Shown here one piece after another: positions 8,445 to 18,063 of a DNA stretch of 64,000 nucleotides. The position numbers were made by a program, and so were the translations under genes. The DNA is from Cytophagales bacterium. Its GTDB lineage: Bacteria > Bacteroidota > Bacteroidia > Cytophagales > Microscillaceae. The notes beneath the pieces are model-generated. The model saw only the letters and a program-made list of their open reading frames with translations. It had not been told where the DNA came from and searched no databases. The stretch covers positions 1 through 64,000 of the forward strand of contig JAAFJG010000019.1 in the NCBI GenBank assembly GCA_013298075.1, read 5' to 3'. Within the stretch, counting starts at the first letter, position 1. Every line of letters starts with the position of its first letter.

Positions 8445-9050
8445 TTATTTGGCTTTCAAATAATTTTCATTTACTTTATTCCAATTTACTACATTCCAAA
8501 ATGCACCCACAAAATCTGCACGTCTATTTTGAAAATGTAAATAATAAGCGTGTTCCCACACATCTAAACCTAAAATTGGCGTGCCACCACAACCTGCATC
8601 AAGCATCAAAGGATTGTCTTGATTGGGCGTAGAACAAATTTCAACTTTGCCATTATTGACACATAACCAAGCCCAACCTGAGCCAAAACGAGTCATAGCG
8701 GCTTTTTGAAATTCTGTTTTAAAAGTATCAAAACTTCCCCAAACGCTATCGATTGCTTCCGCCAACGCACCTACGGGAGCGCCACCTGCGTTAGGTGATA
8801 AAATCGACCAAAACAAATCGTGGTTAAAATGTCCGCCACCATTATTTCGAATCACCATATTTTCACGTCCCAATCCTTTTACGATTTCATCAATGGTTTT
8901 GCCTTCAAAAGCAGTTCCTGCAATGGCATTATTAAGATTTGTGATGTATGCTTGATGATGTTTTGAATGATGAATTTCCATCGTCATTTTATCAAAATGA
9001 GGCTCTAAAGCGTCATAACTATACGGTAAAGCGGCTAATTCGAATGCCAT
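8445..9050 (-). CDS. sodB: Superoxide dismutase (Fe/Mn family)
   Basis: This enzyme disproportionates superoxide to O2 and H2O2. The 201-residue protein has the family layout: N-terminal HHSKHHQAY (about 27-35) with the first metal His, [10 protein letters not shown] with the second, and the C-terminal [11 protein letters not shown] motif with the Asp and His ligands. There is no signal peptide, so it is cytoplasmic. I cannot decide between iron, manganese or cambialistic use from sequence alone; the symbol sodB is a provisional choice. Confidence 0.95.
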   Translation of the reverse strand: MAFELAALPYSYDALEPHFDKMTMEIHHSKHHQAYITNLNNAIAGTAFEGKTIDEIVKGLGRENMVIRNNGGGHFNHDLFWSILSPNAGGAPVGALAEAIDSVWGSFDTFKTEFQKAAMTRFGSGWAWLCVNNGKVEICSTPNQDNPLMLDAGCGGTPILGLDVWEHAYYLHFQNRRADFVGAFWNVVNWNKVNENYLKAK

Positions 9051-9312
9051 AATTATTAAAAATTTATGTTGATGATATTAAAAAATATTTTTTATTTAAA
9101 ATTTTACGCCAAAATTAAGAGATAAAACCTATTTAAATTGAATAGATCGTCCAATAGGTTTTGTTTGAGAAAATAAAAGTTGAGAAAATAAAAGTTGGAA
9201 GAACAAAAAGACACTTGCCAACAAAAATATTCTCAAAAAATAAAATAGTAAATTTGTATTCATAAAATATATATAAAATTGTGTAAAAAATTATTGTTAT
9301 TATTGTGATTAT

Positions 9313-9693
9313 TTATAAAATTATGCTCACGTCAGTTTTAAATTTTTCTATAATTTCAATTTCCTCGTCTGTGATTCCTGAAACTCCTGCTACTTTTTCC
9401 AAGATATTGATAAACTTTTCTATGAGTTCGTTATTTAAACCAATTTTATTTTGCTTGAACATAAATAAAACTCTAAGATAAGTTTCTTGGAGTCCTGCTT
9501 TCATACCTTGTGAAGCCAACATATCAAATCTATCTTTGGCAAGCCAGCCTTCTGTTCCCAATTCTTCTTTGAGTGCTTCCTCAAAAACTAATTTTTCTAT
9601 TTTGCTAATATTTCCATCAGATTTTGCAATTACATAAGATAATTCTCCAATTGCTCTAAATAAATTGCGTTTTTCTATTACAAATTCGTTCAT
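9313..9693 (-). CDS. TerB-like small protein
   Basis: 126 residues, mostly helical. It has two TerB-type half motifs: VIAKSDGNISKIEKLVFEEA in the N-terminal half and VSGITDEEIEIIEKF near the C-terminus, both with the acidic D/GxxxxxE pattern seen in TerB domains. TerB proteins are implicated in stress and metal responses at the membrane, but the function here is unknown. It is monocistronic. A similar extension appears on the aspartase at 20679-22580. Confidence 0.6.
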   Translation of the reverse strand: MNEFVIEKRNLFRAIGELSYVIAKSDGNISKIEKLVFEEALKEELGTEGWLAKDRFDMLASQGMKAGLQETYLRVLFMFKQNKIGLNNELIEKFINILEKVAGVSGITDEEIEIIEKFKTDVSIIL

Positions 9694-9860
9694 TTCTGTA
9701 TTTTTGTTTTCGTATTTTTATTTTTATACATTGCAAAGATAAATTAAATTGTAAAAATAAAAAACAATTTTGGAATTATTATTTAAAAAAATAATAAAAG
9801 TCTAAAAAATGACTATTTATGTGCATTGATTTGTAATATTTTTTTGATTTTATTTGTAAG

Positions 9861-9894
9861 AAAAAAAAACTCGAATTTAAAAATAAAATTCGAG
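9861..9894 (-). terminator. Rho-independent terminator of dxs
   Basis: CTCGAATTT (9870-9878) and AAATTCGAG (9886-9894) form a perfect 9-bp stem with a 7-nt loop. On the minus strand it is followed by nine Ts. It lies about 20 bp after the dxs stop. Confidence 0.85.
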
Positions 9895-9911
9895 ATTTTT
9901 TATGTGTATTT

Positions 9912-11828
9912 TTAAACGGTTACTTTCATTAAATTTTTGACTTCTTTTACGATATTTTCGGGGGCAAAACCTGCTTCTCTGTGCAGTTCCATTTGCGTTC
10001 CGTGTTCATAAATTTCATCTTTCATTCCTAACCTTTTTACTTTTATATCATAATTATTATCAGAAAACCACTCCAAAACAGCAGAACCAAATCCACCTTG
10101 CAAACAAGCGTCTTCGATAGTAATTACCTTATCAAATTTTTCAGCAATTTCTTTTAACATTTCTGTATCCAAAGGTTTCACAAAACGCATATCATAATGA
10201 GCAGGTTGAATACCTTGTTTTGCCAAAGTTTCACACGCTTCTACCACATAATTGCCGATATGTCCAATCGTTAAAATTGCTACTTCTTCGCCCTCTTGTA
10301 TCTTTTTACCCTTTCCAATTTCAATTTTCTCAAAAGGTTTTCTCCAATCAGGAATTACACCTTCTCCACGTGGATAACGAATAGAAATCGCAGATTTGTA
10401 ATTTTTAAATTCATCTAAAGAAACGGTATAAAGTATGTTGCGTAATTCAACTTCATTCATAGGCGAAAAAACCATCATATTTGGAATACAACGCATATAC
10501 GCAATATCATAAGCACCGTGATGCGTAGGTCCGTCTGCTCCCGCAAAGCCACCTCTATCCAAACAAAAAACTACAGGAAGTTCTTGAATACAAACATCAT
10601 GGACAACTTGGTCATAAGCACGTTGCATAAAAGTTGAATAAATATTACAAAAAACAGTCATACCTTCGACAGCTAACCCAGCTGAAACTGTAACGGCGTG
10701 CTGCTCAGCAATACCTACATCAATCGCTCTATTTGGCATTTCTTTCATCATAATATTCAAAGAAGAACCTGAAGGCATTGCAGGCGTAATACCCATAATT
10801 TTAGGATTTTCTTTGGCTAATTCTAATAAAGTATGCCCAAAAACGTCTTGATATTTCGCAGGTTGTGGTTTATCGTATGTTTGTTTTTGAATTTTACCTG
10901 TGATTTTATCAAACAAACCAGGTGCGTGCCATTTGGTTTGGTCTTTTTCTGCTAATTCATATCCTTTTCCTTTGACAGTAATACAATGCAATAATTTAGG
11001 ACCTGGAATATTTTTTAAATCTTCCAAAACGCTTGTCAAATGATGAATATCGTGTCCATCAATAGGTCCGAAATATCTTAAATTTAACGATTCGAAAAGG
11101 TTGCTATTTTTTAATAATGCACCTTTTACCATTTGCTCTATTTTGGCTGCAATACTTTGAAAACGACCTATTTTATTGAATTTTCCTAATATTTTCCAAA
11201 CATTATCTCGAAAACCATTGTACCATTTTGAAGTACTAATATCGGTTAAATATTCTTTCAAAGCACCCACATTCGGGTCGATTGACATACAATTATCATT
11301 TAAAATAATGATTAAATTGGTATCAGAAACTCCTGCGTGATTCATACCTTCAAAGGCAAGTCCTGCAGTCATTGCGCCATCACCAATGACAGCAATATGT
11401 TGTCTATGTTCTCCTTTTTCTTTCGAAGCCAACGCCATTCCTAAGGCAGCAGAGATAGAAGTAGAAGAATGACCTACTCCAAATGTATCATATTCGCTTT
11501 CTTTTCTTTTGGGAAAGCCAGAAATACCATTGTATAATCTATTGGTATGAAAAATATCACGTCTTCTTGTTAATATTTTATGCCCATACGCTTGGTGTCC
11601 TACGTCCCAAACAATTCTGTCTTCAGGTGTATTGAACACATAATGCAAGGCTGTTGTGAGCTCGACTACGCCCAAACTTGCCCCAAAATGTCCTCCAAAT
11701 ACAGATACATTATCGATAATAAAATTTCTTAATTCTTGTGTAACCTGTAATAATTGCTCAGGTTTTAAAGCTCGTAAATCGGCAGGAATGTCGATATTTT
11801 TTAATAATTCTCCGGGAGTAATCAACAT
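9912..11828 (-). CDS. dxs: 1-deoxy-D-xylulose-5-phosphate synthase
   Basis: Dxs condenses pyruvate and glyceraldehyde 3-phosphate to DXP using thiamine diphosphate, the entry step of the MEP isoprenoid pathway, and also feeds thiamine and pyridoxal synthesis. The 638-residue length is normal. The thiamine diphosphate motif GDGAMTAG...NDNCMSID (near 150-185) is visible, as are GHDIHHL and the transketolase pyrimidine-domain motif IDVGIAEQHAVT. The ATG at 11828 matches the usual family N-terminus. No other MEP gene is adjacent. Confidence 0.97.
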   Translation of the reverse strand: MLITPGELLKNIDIPADLRALKPEQLLQVTQELRNFIIDNVSVFGGHFGASLGVVELTTALHYVFNTPEDRIVWDVGHQAYGHKILTRRRDIFHTNRLYNGISGFPKRKESEYDTFGVGHSSTSISAALGMALASKEKGEHRQHIAVIGDGAMTAGLAFEGMNHAGVSDTNLIIILNDNCMSIDPNVGALKEYLTDISTSKWYNGFRDNVWKILGKFNKIGRFQSIAAKIEQMVKGALLKNSNLFESLNLRYFGPIDGHDIHHLTSVLEDLKNIPGPKLLHCITVKGKGYELAEKDQTKWHAPGLFDKITGKIQKQTYDKPQPAKYQDVFGHTLLELAKENPKIMGITPAMPSGSSLNIMMKEMPNRAIDVGIAEQHAVTVSAGLAVEGMTVFCNIYSTFMQRAYDQVVHDVCIQELPVVFCLDRGGFAGADGPTHHGAYDIAYMRCIPNMMVFSPMNEVELRNILYTVSLDEFKNYKSAISIRYPRGEGVIPDWRKPFEKIEIGKGKKIQEGEEVAILTIGHIGNYVVEACETLAKQGIQPAHYDMRFVKPLDTEMLKEIAEKFDKVITIEDACLQGGFGSAVLEWFSDNNYDIKVKRLGMKDEIYEHGTQMELHREAGFAPENIVKEVKNLMKVTV

Positions 11829-12164
11829 AAAAAGATAAGTATTTTTGATATATTAGTAATATTTTTGATACTTGTAAACAAAATTTGTTTAAAAAAATAT
11901 AAGTATAAAAAATATGGAAACGTTTTAATTAGAATAATAACGTAATGAATGTTTATTTTGTTTTAAAAAATACAAATTTTTAATAAAATAAAATGAAAAC
12001 ATATAAAAGCAAGATTAAATATGCTTGAAATATCAAATTTAAGTAGTTTTACAATTTTTTTAATTTCCTTTTCATAACAATTCACGCCTATCAAATAAAC
12101 CTCTGAATTATTAAAAATATCCTAAAAATTATACGATATTCCTGCTCCAATATTTGTAAATATA

Positions 12165-12302
12165 TAATAGAGTTTTTTAAATGGTAGCCAAAAATTGACA
12201 AAAGTCATTAAAAATTCGAGAAAAAAGAAAAGAATCCGTATTAATCCGCTAAATCCGTGTTATCTGTGTGCTAAAATCTCTTTCATTTAAAAAATACTAA
12301 TA
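12165..12302 (+). repeat. Repeat B copy 1: 138-bp inverted-repeat element
   Basis: One of four full copies (also 54875-55010, 50805-50943, 63642-63780). The ends are TAATAGAGTTTTTTAAATGG and CATTTAAAAAATACTAATA, imperfect inverted repeats flanked by TA. The interior carries the word AATCCGCTAAATCCGTGTTA followed by TCTGTGTGC. The form suggests a small non-autonomous element with TA target preference. Confidence 0.8.
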
Positions 12303-12322
12303 TGGGTGCAGAAGGTTGGACA

Positions 12323-12365
12323 TAAAAAAACTCATTTTAATTTTATATTAAAATGAGTTTTTTAT
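12323..12365. terminator. Bidirectional terminator downstream of rho
   Basis: ACTCATTTTAAT (12330-12341) pairs with ATTAAAATGAGT (12347-12358) with a short AT loop. T-runs follow on both strands. It lies about 20 bp beyond the rho stop on the minus strand. Confidence 0.8.
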
Positions 12366-12385
12366 AAATTTCTAAACGATACTAA

Positions 12386-14038
12386 CTATCCGTTCATAGA
12401 ATTTAGAAATTCGTTATTATCCATTGTTCCTTTCATTTTTTCCATCAAAAAGTCCATTGCTTCGTTAGAAGTCATATCACTCATATATTTTCTCAGTATC
12501 CAGACGCGTTGTAAAGCTTCTTTTGTCATCAACATATCTTCTTTACGTGTACCTGATGCAGGCACATCAATCGCAGGATAAATTCTTCTATTGGCTAATT
12601 TTCGGTCAAGTTGTAATTCCATATTACCTGTTCCTTTAAATTCTTCGAAAATAACCTCGTCCATTTTCGAGCCTGTATCAATCAAAGCAGTGGCAATAAT
12701 TGTCAATGAACCACCATTTTCTACATTTCTTGCTGCGCCAAAAAATCTTTTAGGCTTATGCAAAGCATTTGCATCCACACCACCTGAAAGAATTTTACCC
12801 GAAGACGGCACGACCGTATTATAAGCCCTCGCCAAACGTGTAATCGAATCTAACAAAATCACGACATCATGCCCACATTCTACCAATCTTTTTGCTTTTT
12901 CTAACACAATACTTGCCACTTTTACGTGTCTTTCGGCTTGCTCATCAAAGGTAGAGGCTATTACTTCGGCTTTTACATTTCGAGCCATATCCGTAACTTC
13001 TTCTGGTCTTTCATCTATCAAAAGCACCATTAAAAATACTTCAGGGTGATTTTCTGCGATAGCATTGGCAATTTTTTGCAAAAGAACTGTTTTACCAGTT
13101 TTGGGTTGTGCGACAATCATACCTCGTTGTCCTTTTCCGATGGGTGCAAAAAGGTCTAAAATACGAGTGGACATTTCATTATGTTTCGTACTTAAATTTA
13201 ATTTTTCTTGTGGAAATAGTGGAGTCAAATATTCAAAAGGAATTCTATCTCTAATTTCTTCGGTTGTTTTCCCATTGACAGTTTCAACTCTTAACAAAGC
13301 AAAATATTTTTCACCTTCTTTCGGAGGACGAATCGGACCTTTAATAGTATCCCCTGTTTTTAGCCCAAATAATTTGATTTGAGAAGGAGAAACATAAATA
13401 TCATCAGGACTTGCCAAATAATTATAATCAGAAGAACGCAAAAATCCGTATCCATCTTGCATAATTTCCAAAACGCCTTCGTTGGCAACTAATCCGTCAA
13501 ATTCGCGTGTCAGTTTATCCTTATCCTTTTTATTGTTATAAGGGTGATTGATGTAAGCAGGTTTTTGAGCAATTTTTGCTGTATTTTCGTCAGGTTGAAT
13601 AGCGTATTCAGGTTTAAATTTTGTATTTTTTGTGGGAATAGAAGCAATCAAATCCAATTCTTCGTCAATAGCTGGTTTTTCGGTGGTAGCAAAAATATCT
13701 TCATCTTCAATAGAGAAAGCAAAAATTTCTTCTTTTTTAGGAATATCAATTTTTGGTTGATTTTCTGTGGTTTCTTTTACGTTTTCTCTTTTGGGAATAC
13801 GTGGTCTTTTGTTTGTATCCTCTTGGTTATTTGGATTACTTTGTAGGGTTCTGGGTGGTACTTTTTTGTTGTTTTTCAAAGAAGATAAATCAACATCGGG
13901 TAAAAGTGCTTGCTTATCTAATATTCGATAAATAAGGTCTTTTTTGCCAAGTGATACAAAATTTTCTACTTTAAGGGTTTCGGCTATTTCTTTTAGCTCG
14001 GAAAGAATTTTTAGACTAAGTTCGTCAATGTTATACAT
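12386..14038 (-). CDS. rho: Transcription termination factor Rho
   Basis: Rho is the hexameric RNA helicase that ends transcription. The 550-residue protein starts with a Rho N-terminal helical domain (about 1-45). A Lys/Asp/Pro-rich insertion of about 130 residues follows, as is common in Bacteroidota Rho. Then come the cold-shock RNA-binding fold with DGYGFLRS, the Walker A motif [10 protein letters not shown] (near residue 315), the Walker B region [16 protein letters not shown], and the conserved [20 protein letters not shown] segment. The ATG at 14038 gives the usual N-terminus. Confidence 0.97.
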   Translation of the reverse strand: MYNIDELSLKILSELKEIAETLKVENFVSLGKKDLIYRILDKQALLPDVDLSSLKNNKKVPPRTLQSNPNNQEDTNKRPRIPKRENVKETTENQPKIDIPKKEEIFAFSIEDEDIFATTEKPAIDEELDLIASIPTKNTKFKPEYAIQPDENTAKIAQKPAYINHPYNNKKDKDKLTREFDGLVANEGVLEIMQDGYGFLRSSDYNYLASPDDIYVSPSQIKLFGLKTGDTIKGPIRPPKEGEKYFALLRVETVNGKTTEEIRDRIPFEYLTPLFPQEKLNLSTKHNEMSTRILDLFAPIGKGQRGMIVAQPKTGKTVLLQKIANAIAENHPEVFLMVLLIDERPEEVTDMARNVKAEVIASTFDEQAERHVKVASIVLEKAKRLVECGHDVVILLDSITRLARAYNTVVPSSGKILSGGVDANALHKPKRFFGAARNVENGGSLTIIATALIDTGSKMDEVIFEEFKGTGNMELQLDRKLANRRIYPAIDVPASGTRKEDMLMTKEALQRVWILRKYMSDMTSNEAMDFLMEKMKGTMDNNEFLNSMNG

Positions 14039-14393
14039 AAAACCAATGATTATGGATTTTTGTGAAAAGAAAGGAAAAAATTTAAAAGATAGATAGATAA
14101 AATAAATATTTTTCTACTTAAAATATTATTTTTACTAAAAAAGGTTGATTTTTTTATATTTATCAAATTATTTTAATGAAAGAAAGATTGATATTGAATG
14201 ACAATCTATATTTTAAATAGAAAGAAAGGTAGTTATATTTTGCCCATTTTTGTAGGCTTTATTACTTTAACGTTGCAAGTTATGTAATTGTTTTGAATTT
14301 ACAAAAAAAAATCAATATTTTTTTTATTCTTTTTGAAAATATATACAAATATTGGTTTTTTGATGCTGTCCTAAATCGATTGCAAGAGATTTC

Positions 14394-14476
14394 GTTATTC
14401 GAAAATTTGTGCCAAAAATGAAAATATATATTTTGAAACGTATTTTTTGAATTGCCTCCAGATTTACCAGCAGGAT
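14394..14476 (+). repeat. Repeat A copy 3, truncated
   Basis: It matches the first part of repeat A (AAATTTGTG...GAATTGCCTCCAGATTTA). It stops in the middle of the hairpin, where sequence like the IS607 left end begins (GGATAACAAACTGAAATAAA). The IS607 copy therefore seems to have inserted in the palindrome of repeat A. Confidence 0.65.
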
Positions 14477-14561
14477 AACAAACTGAAATAAAATATGTAA
14501 ACAATTTTATATAAAATTACATAATTTATTTGTTTTTTAATAATAAATGTTTAACTTTGCT

Positions 14562-14961
14562 ATGATAAGTGTAAAAGAAGCTTCTGAACTATTAGGGATC
14601 TTCTAAAAAATATAATACCCATTTAAAAGCGTTTTTTATCGGAAAAATTTCTTCAAGGTTTTTAAAACCTTGAAGGAATCGTACTCGGTGGGTATATTAT
14701 TTGCTACTTAGTCCCTTACGTCTTACGCCTAAAACACTTCATTTATGGGAAAAAGAAGAAAAAATTATCTCTCATAGAACAGAAAGCGGGCATCATAGAT
14801 ACGAAATTACCGATTTATATTTTCGGTTGTGAAGTAGTTATTACCAATAAAAGTGAGCAAAGTACTTTTGAGAAGGATTTAGCCAATGATGTCTTGGAGA
14901 TTATCACCGTCTTTTCTGCTCATTTATATGGGAGTAGAAGCCATAAAAATAAAAAAATTGC
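14562..14961 (+). pseudogene. tnpA: IS607-type serine recombinase, broken copy
   Basis: It begins like the intact gene at 42362-42961 (ATGATAAGTGTAAAAGAAGC). It is interrupted after about ten codons by repeat C copy 1 (14594-14716) and resumes with TACGCCTAAAACACTTC. It then lacks about 270 bp of the catalytic domain (junction near 14820) and is cut off at 14961 by repeat D copy 2. Three independent lesions make it clearly non-functional. Confidence 0.85.
14594..14716. repeat. Repeat C copy 1 inside the tnpA remnant
   Basis: A 123-bp element with imperfect inverted ends AGGGATCTTCTAAAAAATAT... and ...TTTGCTACTTAGTCCCT. The interior has a strong stem CAAGGTTTTAAAACCTTG-like (TTCAAGGTTT / AAACCTTGAA). 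It interrupts the IS607 tnpA remnant, which dates it as younger than that insertion. Confidence 0.75.
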
Positions 14962-15127
14962 TTACTGTAATTTTTTGTGTAGTAGATAAATAATGAGATT
15001 TTTTCTTATTATTTTATATAAATTGGAGGAGTTAATGCCTCAGTTTTATATGAAATTTTTAAATATTTTTCAGAAATTACACTATATTTTGATGTAAAAA
15101 ATATTTCCACACTTTTAATTACAATAA
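14962..15127 (-). repeat. Repeat D copy 2: about 166-bp inverted-repeat element
   Basis: The ends TTACTGTAATT (14962-14972) and AATTACAATAA (15117-15127) are inverted repeats with one mismatch. Its reverse complement is about 80 percent alike over its length to the element at 40740-40902, by eye. Both have a central hairpin around GAGGCATTAAC. It is non-coding. Confidence 0.75.
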
Positions 15128-15260
15128 GGGAGCCTCTAAAAAATAAATTACCCATTTTATATTTAGAAATATGAAAGAATATATAAAGTGTCGGCGTTAA
15201 CGCCAACACTTTATATGAGTAGAAGTTTTTATTGGGTATAATATTTTTTACTTAGTCTCT
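15127..15260. repeat. Repeat C copy 2
   Basis: The ends AGGGAGCCTCTAAAAAATAA and TTTTTTACTTAGTCTCT are imperfect inverted repeats of the C family. The centre is a near-perfect hairpin around GGCGTTAACGCC with arms ATATAAAGTGT / ACACTTTATAT. It directly abuts repeat D copy 2. Confidence 0.75.
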
Positions 15261-15332
15261 AAAATAGTTTGACCTTTACAAAATAGTCTTACATAATATT
15301 TTTGTTATTAGAATAAAAACAATTAAAAAAAA

Positions 15333-16043
15333 CTAATATTTCTCAAAAAAATCGATGGCTTTTTGAGAAGTTGGGCTATCAATTAAGTATTTTTCTTGGG
15401 CAATGAGTAAAATTTTCGGGCAATATTGTTGCACCAAATCCCACTCGTGTGTCGCAACAATCACCGTTTTTTTTAAATTTTTTGTCCAATTATATAACCA
15501 TTCGAACCAAAAACGTCTATTTTTCCAATCTAAATGGGCAGTTGGTTCGTCTAAAATCAATATATTTGTGTCTTGAATTAAAGCACGCATCAACATTACT
15601 TTTTGTTTTTGTCCATCGCTTAATTGACTAAAAAAATCATTTTTTTTGTCTTGCATTTGCATCATTTCCAACGTATCATCAATGATTTTTATATCTTTTT
15701 CTGTGAGATTATCTCTTAAATTGGTATAAATACTTCTTCCCATTTTAAGAATATCTATTACTTTTAAAAAATCAATATCAGGTAAATAAGTCGAAACCCA
15801 AGCAATTTTTTTAGATAATTGTATAGGTTTGAGTTGATTTATATTTTCATTTTCCCAAAAAATATTCCCTTTTTTGCTTTTTTGTAAGCCTAATAAAGTT
15901 TTAATAAGTGTAGATTTTCCACTTCCATTATTCCCCACAATCGCCCAAAATTCGCCTTCTTTTACTTCCCAATGTAAATCATTTAATAAAATTTTTTGAT
16001 AACCTATGCTCAAATTTTCGACTAAAAGTTTTGTGTTATTCAT
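15333..16043 (-). CDS. ABC transporter ATP-binding protein
   Basis: A 236-residue single ABC ATPase domain: Walker A GNNGSGKST (about 37-45), signature LSDGQKQKVMLMRAL, Walker B ILILDEPTAHLDW, and the switch His in VATHEW. The overall order resembles FecE/BtuD-type uptake ATPases or molybdate ModF-like proteins, but no permease or binding protein is adjacent. It overlaps the upstream hydrolase by 8 bp, so the two are cotranslated. The function is open; a stand-alone ATPase partner for distant membrane genes is possible. Confidence 0.85.
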   Translation of the reverse strand: MNNTKLLVENLSIGYQKILLNDLHWEVKEGEFWAIVGNNGSGKSTLIKTLLGLQKSKKGNIFWENENINQLKPIQLSKKIAWVSTYLPDIDFLKVIDILKMGRSIYTNLRDNLTEKDIKIIDDTLEMMQMQDKKNDFFSQLSDGQKQKVMLMRALIQDTNILILDEPTAHLDWKNRRFWFEWLYNWTKNLKKTVIVATHEWDLVQQYCPKILLIAQEKYLIDSPTSQKAIDFFEKY

Positions 16044-16866
16044 TTTTATTTTGCTTTGAATGATGTAAAATTTCTTTTAGTTTTTGTTGATACATTGGAA
16101 AAGTACTCAAATCATTGTGAGTTCCTTGTGCTATCGTGATAAAATTTTCTTTTGGAATCGAGTTCGCTAATTGTTTTCCAAATTGATAAGGAATTGTTTT
16201 ATCTTCCGTTCCGTGAAAAATATAAATCGGACAATTTACTTTTTTGATGTATTGATGAGAAGAAAAAGGATACCTTAAAATCAAAAAAACAGGCAAAAAA
16301 GGTACGTGGTGTGCTATCAAACTTTGAAAATTATAATAAGGAGTTTCCAAAATTAAGCGTTCAGGTTTTGTTTCTGAGGCTAAATAAGTAGCAATTCCTG
16401 TTCCGATAGAGCGTCCAAAAATCGTAATATTATTTTCTTTATACTCATTTTTTAGAAATTCGAAACAAGATTTTGCGTCATCAAATAAATTTTTTTGGCT
16501 GATTTTTCCTCTACTTTTTCCATAAGTTCTATAATCAACTATCAAAATATCGTATCCTTGATTGGTAAAATCTGTCGCTACATTTCCCCAACTATCCAAA
16601 CTTCCGCCATTTCCATGAAAATATAAAACTACTTTTTCTGATTTTTTTTGTTTATTTCTGAATAAAAGTGCGTGTAATTTATCGTTTTCGTTGTTGTTTT
16701 TGATGTATATTTCTTCACAATTTTTGAAACGAAATTGATAATTTTTATCTAAATAAGTAGGAAAAAATATTAAACGCTCCTGAAATATATACACTAATAC
16801 GCATACAAATATATACAAAAATACGATAGAAATAAAAATATAGAACATTTTTTTGAAATCAAGCAT
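16036..16866 (-). CDS. Membrane-anchored alpha/beta hydrolase (BEM46/ABHD13-like)
   Basis: 276 residues. An N-terminal membrane helix (about 8-28) anchors an alpha/beta-hydrolase domain. Visible motifs are the oxyanion region FHGNGGS, the strand-turn VDYRTYGKSRG, the nucleophile elbow GRSIGTG (Ser), the acid in HGTEDKTIP and the catalytic His in GTHND. This pattern matches the BEM46/ABHD13 group, whose substrates are mostly unknown. It is the first gene of a two-gene unit with the ABC ATPase at 15333-16043. Confidence 0.85.
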   Translation of the reverse strand: MLDFKKMFYIFISIVFLYIFVCVLVYIFQERLIFFPTYLDKNYQFRFKNCEEIYIKNNNENDKLHALLFRNKQKKSEKVVLYFHGNGGSLDSWGNVATDFTNQGYDILIVDYRTYGKSRGKISQKNLFDDAKSCFEFLKNEYKENNITIFGRSIGTGIATYLASETKPERLILETPYYNFQSLIAHHVPFLPVFLILRYPFSSHQYIKKVNCPIYIFHGTEDKTIPYQFGKQLANSIPKENFITIAQGTHNDLSTFPMYQQKLKEILHHSKQNKNE

Positions 16867-16926
16867 TAAAAAATATAGTTTTTGGGAAATTTATACGAAT
16901 TTAGGTGATATGACTAAAAAAATAAT

Positions 16927-17121
16927 TTAGACTTCTTGTACCATAAGCCCATGTGTTTGCATCACTTCATTTAGTTGTTTGATGAAGTCTTTGCGTAGAT
17001 GTTTGTATTGCCTGACCATAAGCGAATTTTCGCCATCTGTGGCAATCCATGAGGCAATTCTTTCGTCTAAACTTTCAATATGTTGCAACAGATTTTTGAC
17101 TTGTTCGAAGTAAGTAATCAT
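16927..17121 (-). CDS. Small hypothetical protein
   Basis: 64 residues from the ATG at 17121 (MITYFEQV); an upstream in-frame ATG at 17136 would add five. It is predicted to be helical, with heptad-like hydrophobics (VKNLLQHIESLDERIASWI) and ends MQTHGLMVQEV. I do not recognise the family. It lies between the hydrolase unit and the nuclease-like gene, on the same strand. Confidence 0.5.
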   Translation of the reverse strand: MITYFEQVKNLLQHIESLDERIASWIATDGENSLMVRQYKHLRKDFIKQLNEVMQTHGLMVQEV

Positions 17122-17160
17122 GTTATAATTTATCACATTTCTAAATATAAAGTGTGTAAT

Positions 17161-17775
17161 TTATTTTTTAGATGTTTCTTTATAAAAACCGATAATTGTT
17201 TGTAATGCACCCAAAATTAAAGGAATATTATCAAAATAATAAGTATTGACATCTATGGTCAAAATATTATTTTCTAATTTTAAAAACTTCCAAACATCAG
17301 CAAAAGTAACGCAGCCATAAATTCTTGTCAAAGGTACTTTCTTCTTTTGATTAAATAATTCTGCTCCTACCATTTGAGCCACACATTGCGGAATTGCTTC
17401 TTCAATATTTTGTTGCCTTTTTGCCTCTACCAAAGTGAAAACAGGCGGACTCATTGCCAAAATATTAGAGCCTTTACTGATAATAAAATCACATTCTCCA
17501 TTTAAACCTTTTTTTATATCGCCATTCAAAGTTTCGCCTGAATACAAAGTACAAAAATCTGCATTATTATTGGCAATATCCCACAAAATGGGAAAAATAA
17601 TTGCCTCTGATTTTGCCTTTTCGCTCATTTTAGGCATTTTTTGAGTGATTTCTAAAGTTTTTGCTAACCATTCTGAAGGTTGAATAAGTTGAATATTCTC
17701 AAAAATCACTTCGCTTTTTAATGTTAAGCCTAATTTTTTAGTTAAATCTTCTGCCGTAAAACTTCTAAATGCCAT
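17161..17775 (-). CDS. PD-(D/E)XK-like hypothetical protein
   Basis: 204 residues. The central segment GLNGECDFIIS followed about 18 residues later by FTLVEAKRQ fits the D...ExK catalytic pattern of PD-(D/E)XK nuclease-fold proteins. A Glu-containing helix (SEAIIFPILWDIA) precedes it. Many such stand-alone proteins are annotated as uncharacterised; some are DNA-cleaving, others are degenerate. There is no partner subunit nearby, and the link to the ATPase-TOPRIM pair at 18-20 kb is only positional. Confidence 0.55.
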   Translation of the reverse strand: MAFRSFTAEDLTKKLGLTLKSEVIFENIQLIQPSEWLAKTLEITQKMPKMSEKAKSEAIIFPILWDIANNNADFCTLYSGETLNGDIKKGLNGECDFIISKGSNILAMSPPVFTLVEAKRQQNIEEAIPQCVAQMVGAELFNQKKKVPLTRIYGCVTFADVWKFLKLENNILTIDVNTYYFDNIPLILGALQTIIGFYKETSKK

Positions 17776-17944
17776 TTATTTTTTGTTTATTTATTTGTTT
17801 ATAGCTTTGATAACGAATTTTTGTCATTTTTATTACGAATAAGATTTATTTTCCCTAAAAAAACACAATCAAAAACCTTTCCTTAGATTTGAAAAATTGC
17901 TTTAACAATCGGAGATGATTTTTATGAATAAGTCAATAATAATA

Positions 17945-17980
17945 AGGGACTAAGTAAAAAATATTATGCTCAATAAAAAT
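17945..17980. repeat. Repeat C fragment (one end only)
   Basis: AGGGACTAAGTAAAAAATAT matches one terminal repeat of family C, but no opposite end is found nearby. It lies in the 288-bp gap between the PD-(D/E)XK-like gene and the TOPRIM gene. The rest of that gap shows nothing else. Confidence 0.55.
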
Positions 17981-18063
17981 TTCTACCTGTTTATTTTTTG
18001 TTGATAAAGCAGAAAAATACTCAATAGAAATAAAAATATAGGACATTTTTTTTAGATTAAAAG

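Larger units (their letters stand above)
11829..12385. other. Intergenic region between dxs and rho
   Basis: The 557 bp hold no supported gene. The part at 11829-12160 is plain AT-rich sequence that includes the dxs upstream region. It is followed by repeat B copy 1 (12165-12302) and a bidirectional terminator (12323-12365). Confidence 0.5.
14477..14961 (+). mobile_element. IS607-family remnant: left end and part of tnpA
   Basis: The left-end sequence from about 14477 to 14561 closely matches that of the IS607 element at 41114-43051 in reverse orientation. Only tnpA is represented; tnpB and the right end are gone, replaced by repeat D copy 2 at 14962. It is therefore a dead copy of the same or a sister element. 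Confidence 0.8.
14039..15332. other. Intergenic mobile-element graveyard
   Basis: This 1.3-kb stretch has no intact gene. In order it holds a plain AT-rich rho upstream region (14039-14390), a truncated repeat A copy (14394-14476), an IS607 left end with a broken tnpA (14477-14961), repeat C copy 1 inside that gene (14594-14716), repeat D copy 2 (14962-15127) and repeat C copy 2 (15127-15260). Short reading frames here are by-products. Confidence 0.8.

Noticed and set aside
14280-14504. A 74-codon minus-strand frame
   Set aside because: It lies across the truncated repeat A and the IS607 end and has no homologous frame in the other copies.
15009-15209. A 66-codon frame spanning repeats D and C
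   Set aside because: It crosses the junction of two mobile elements and has no promoter or similarity.
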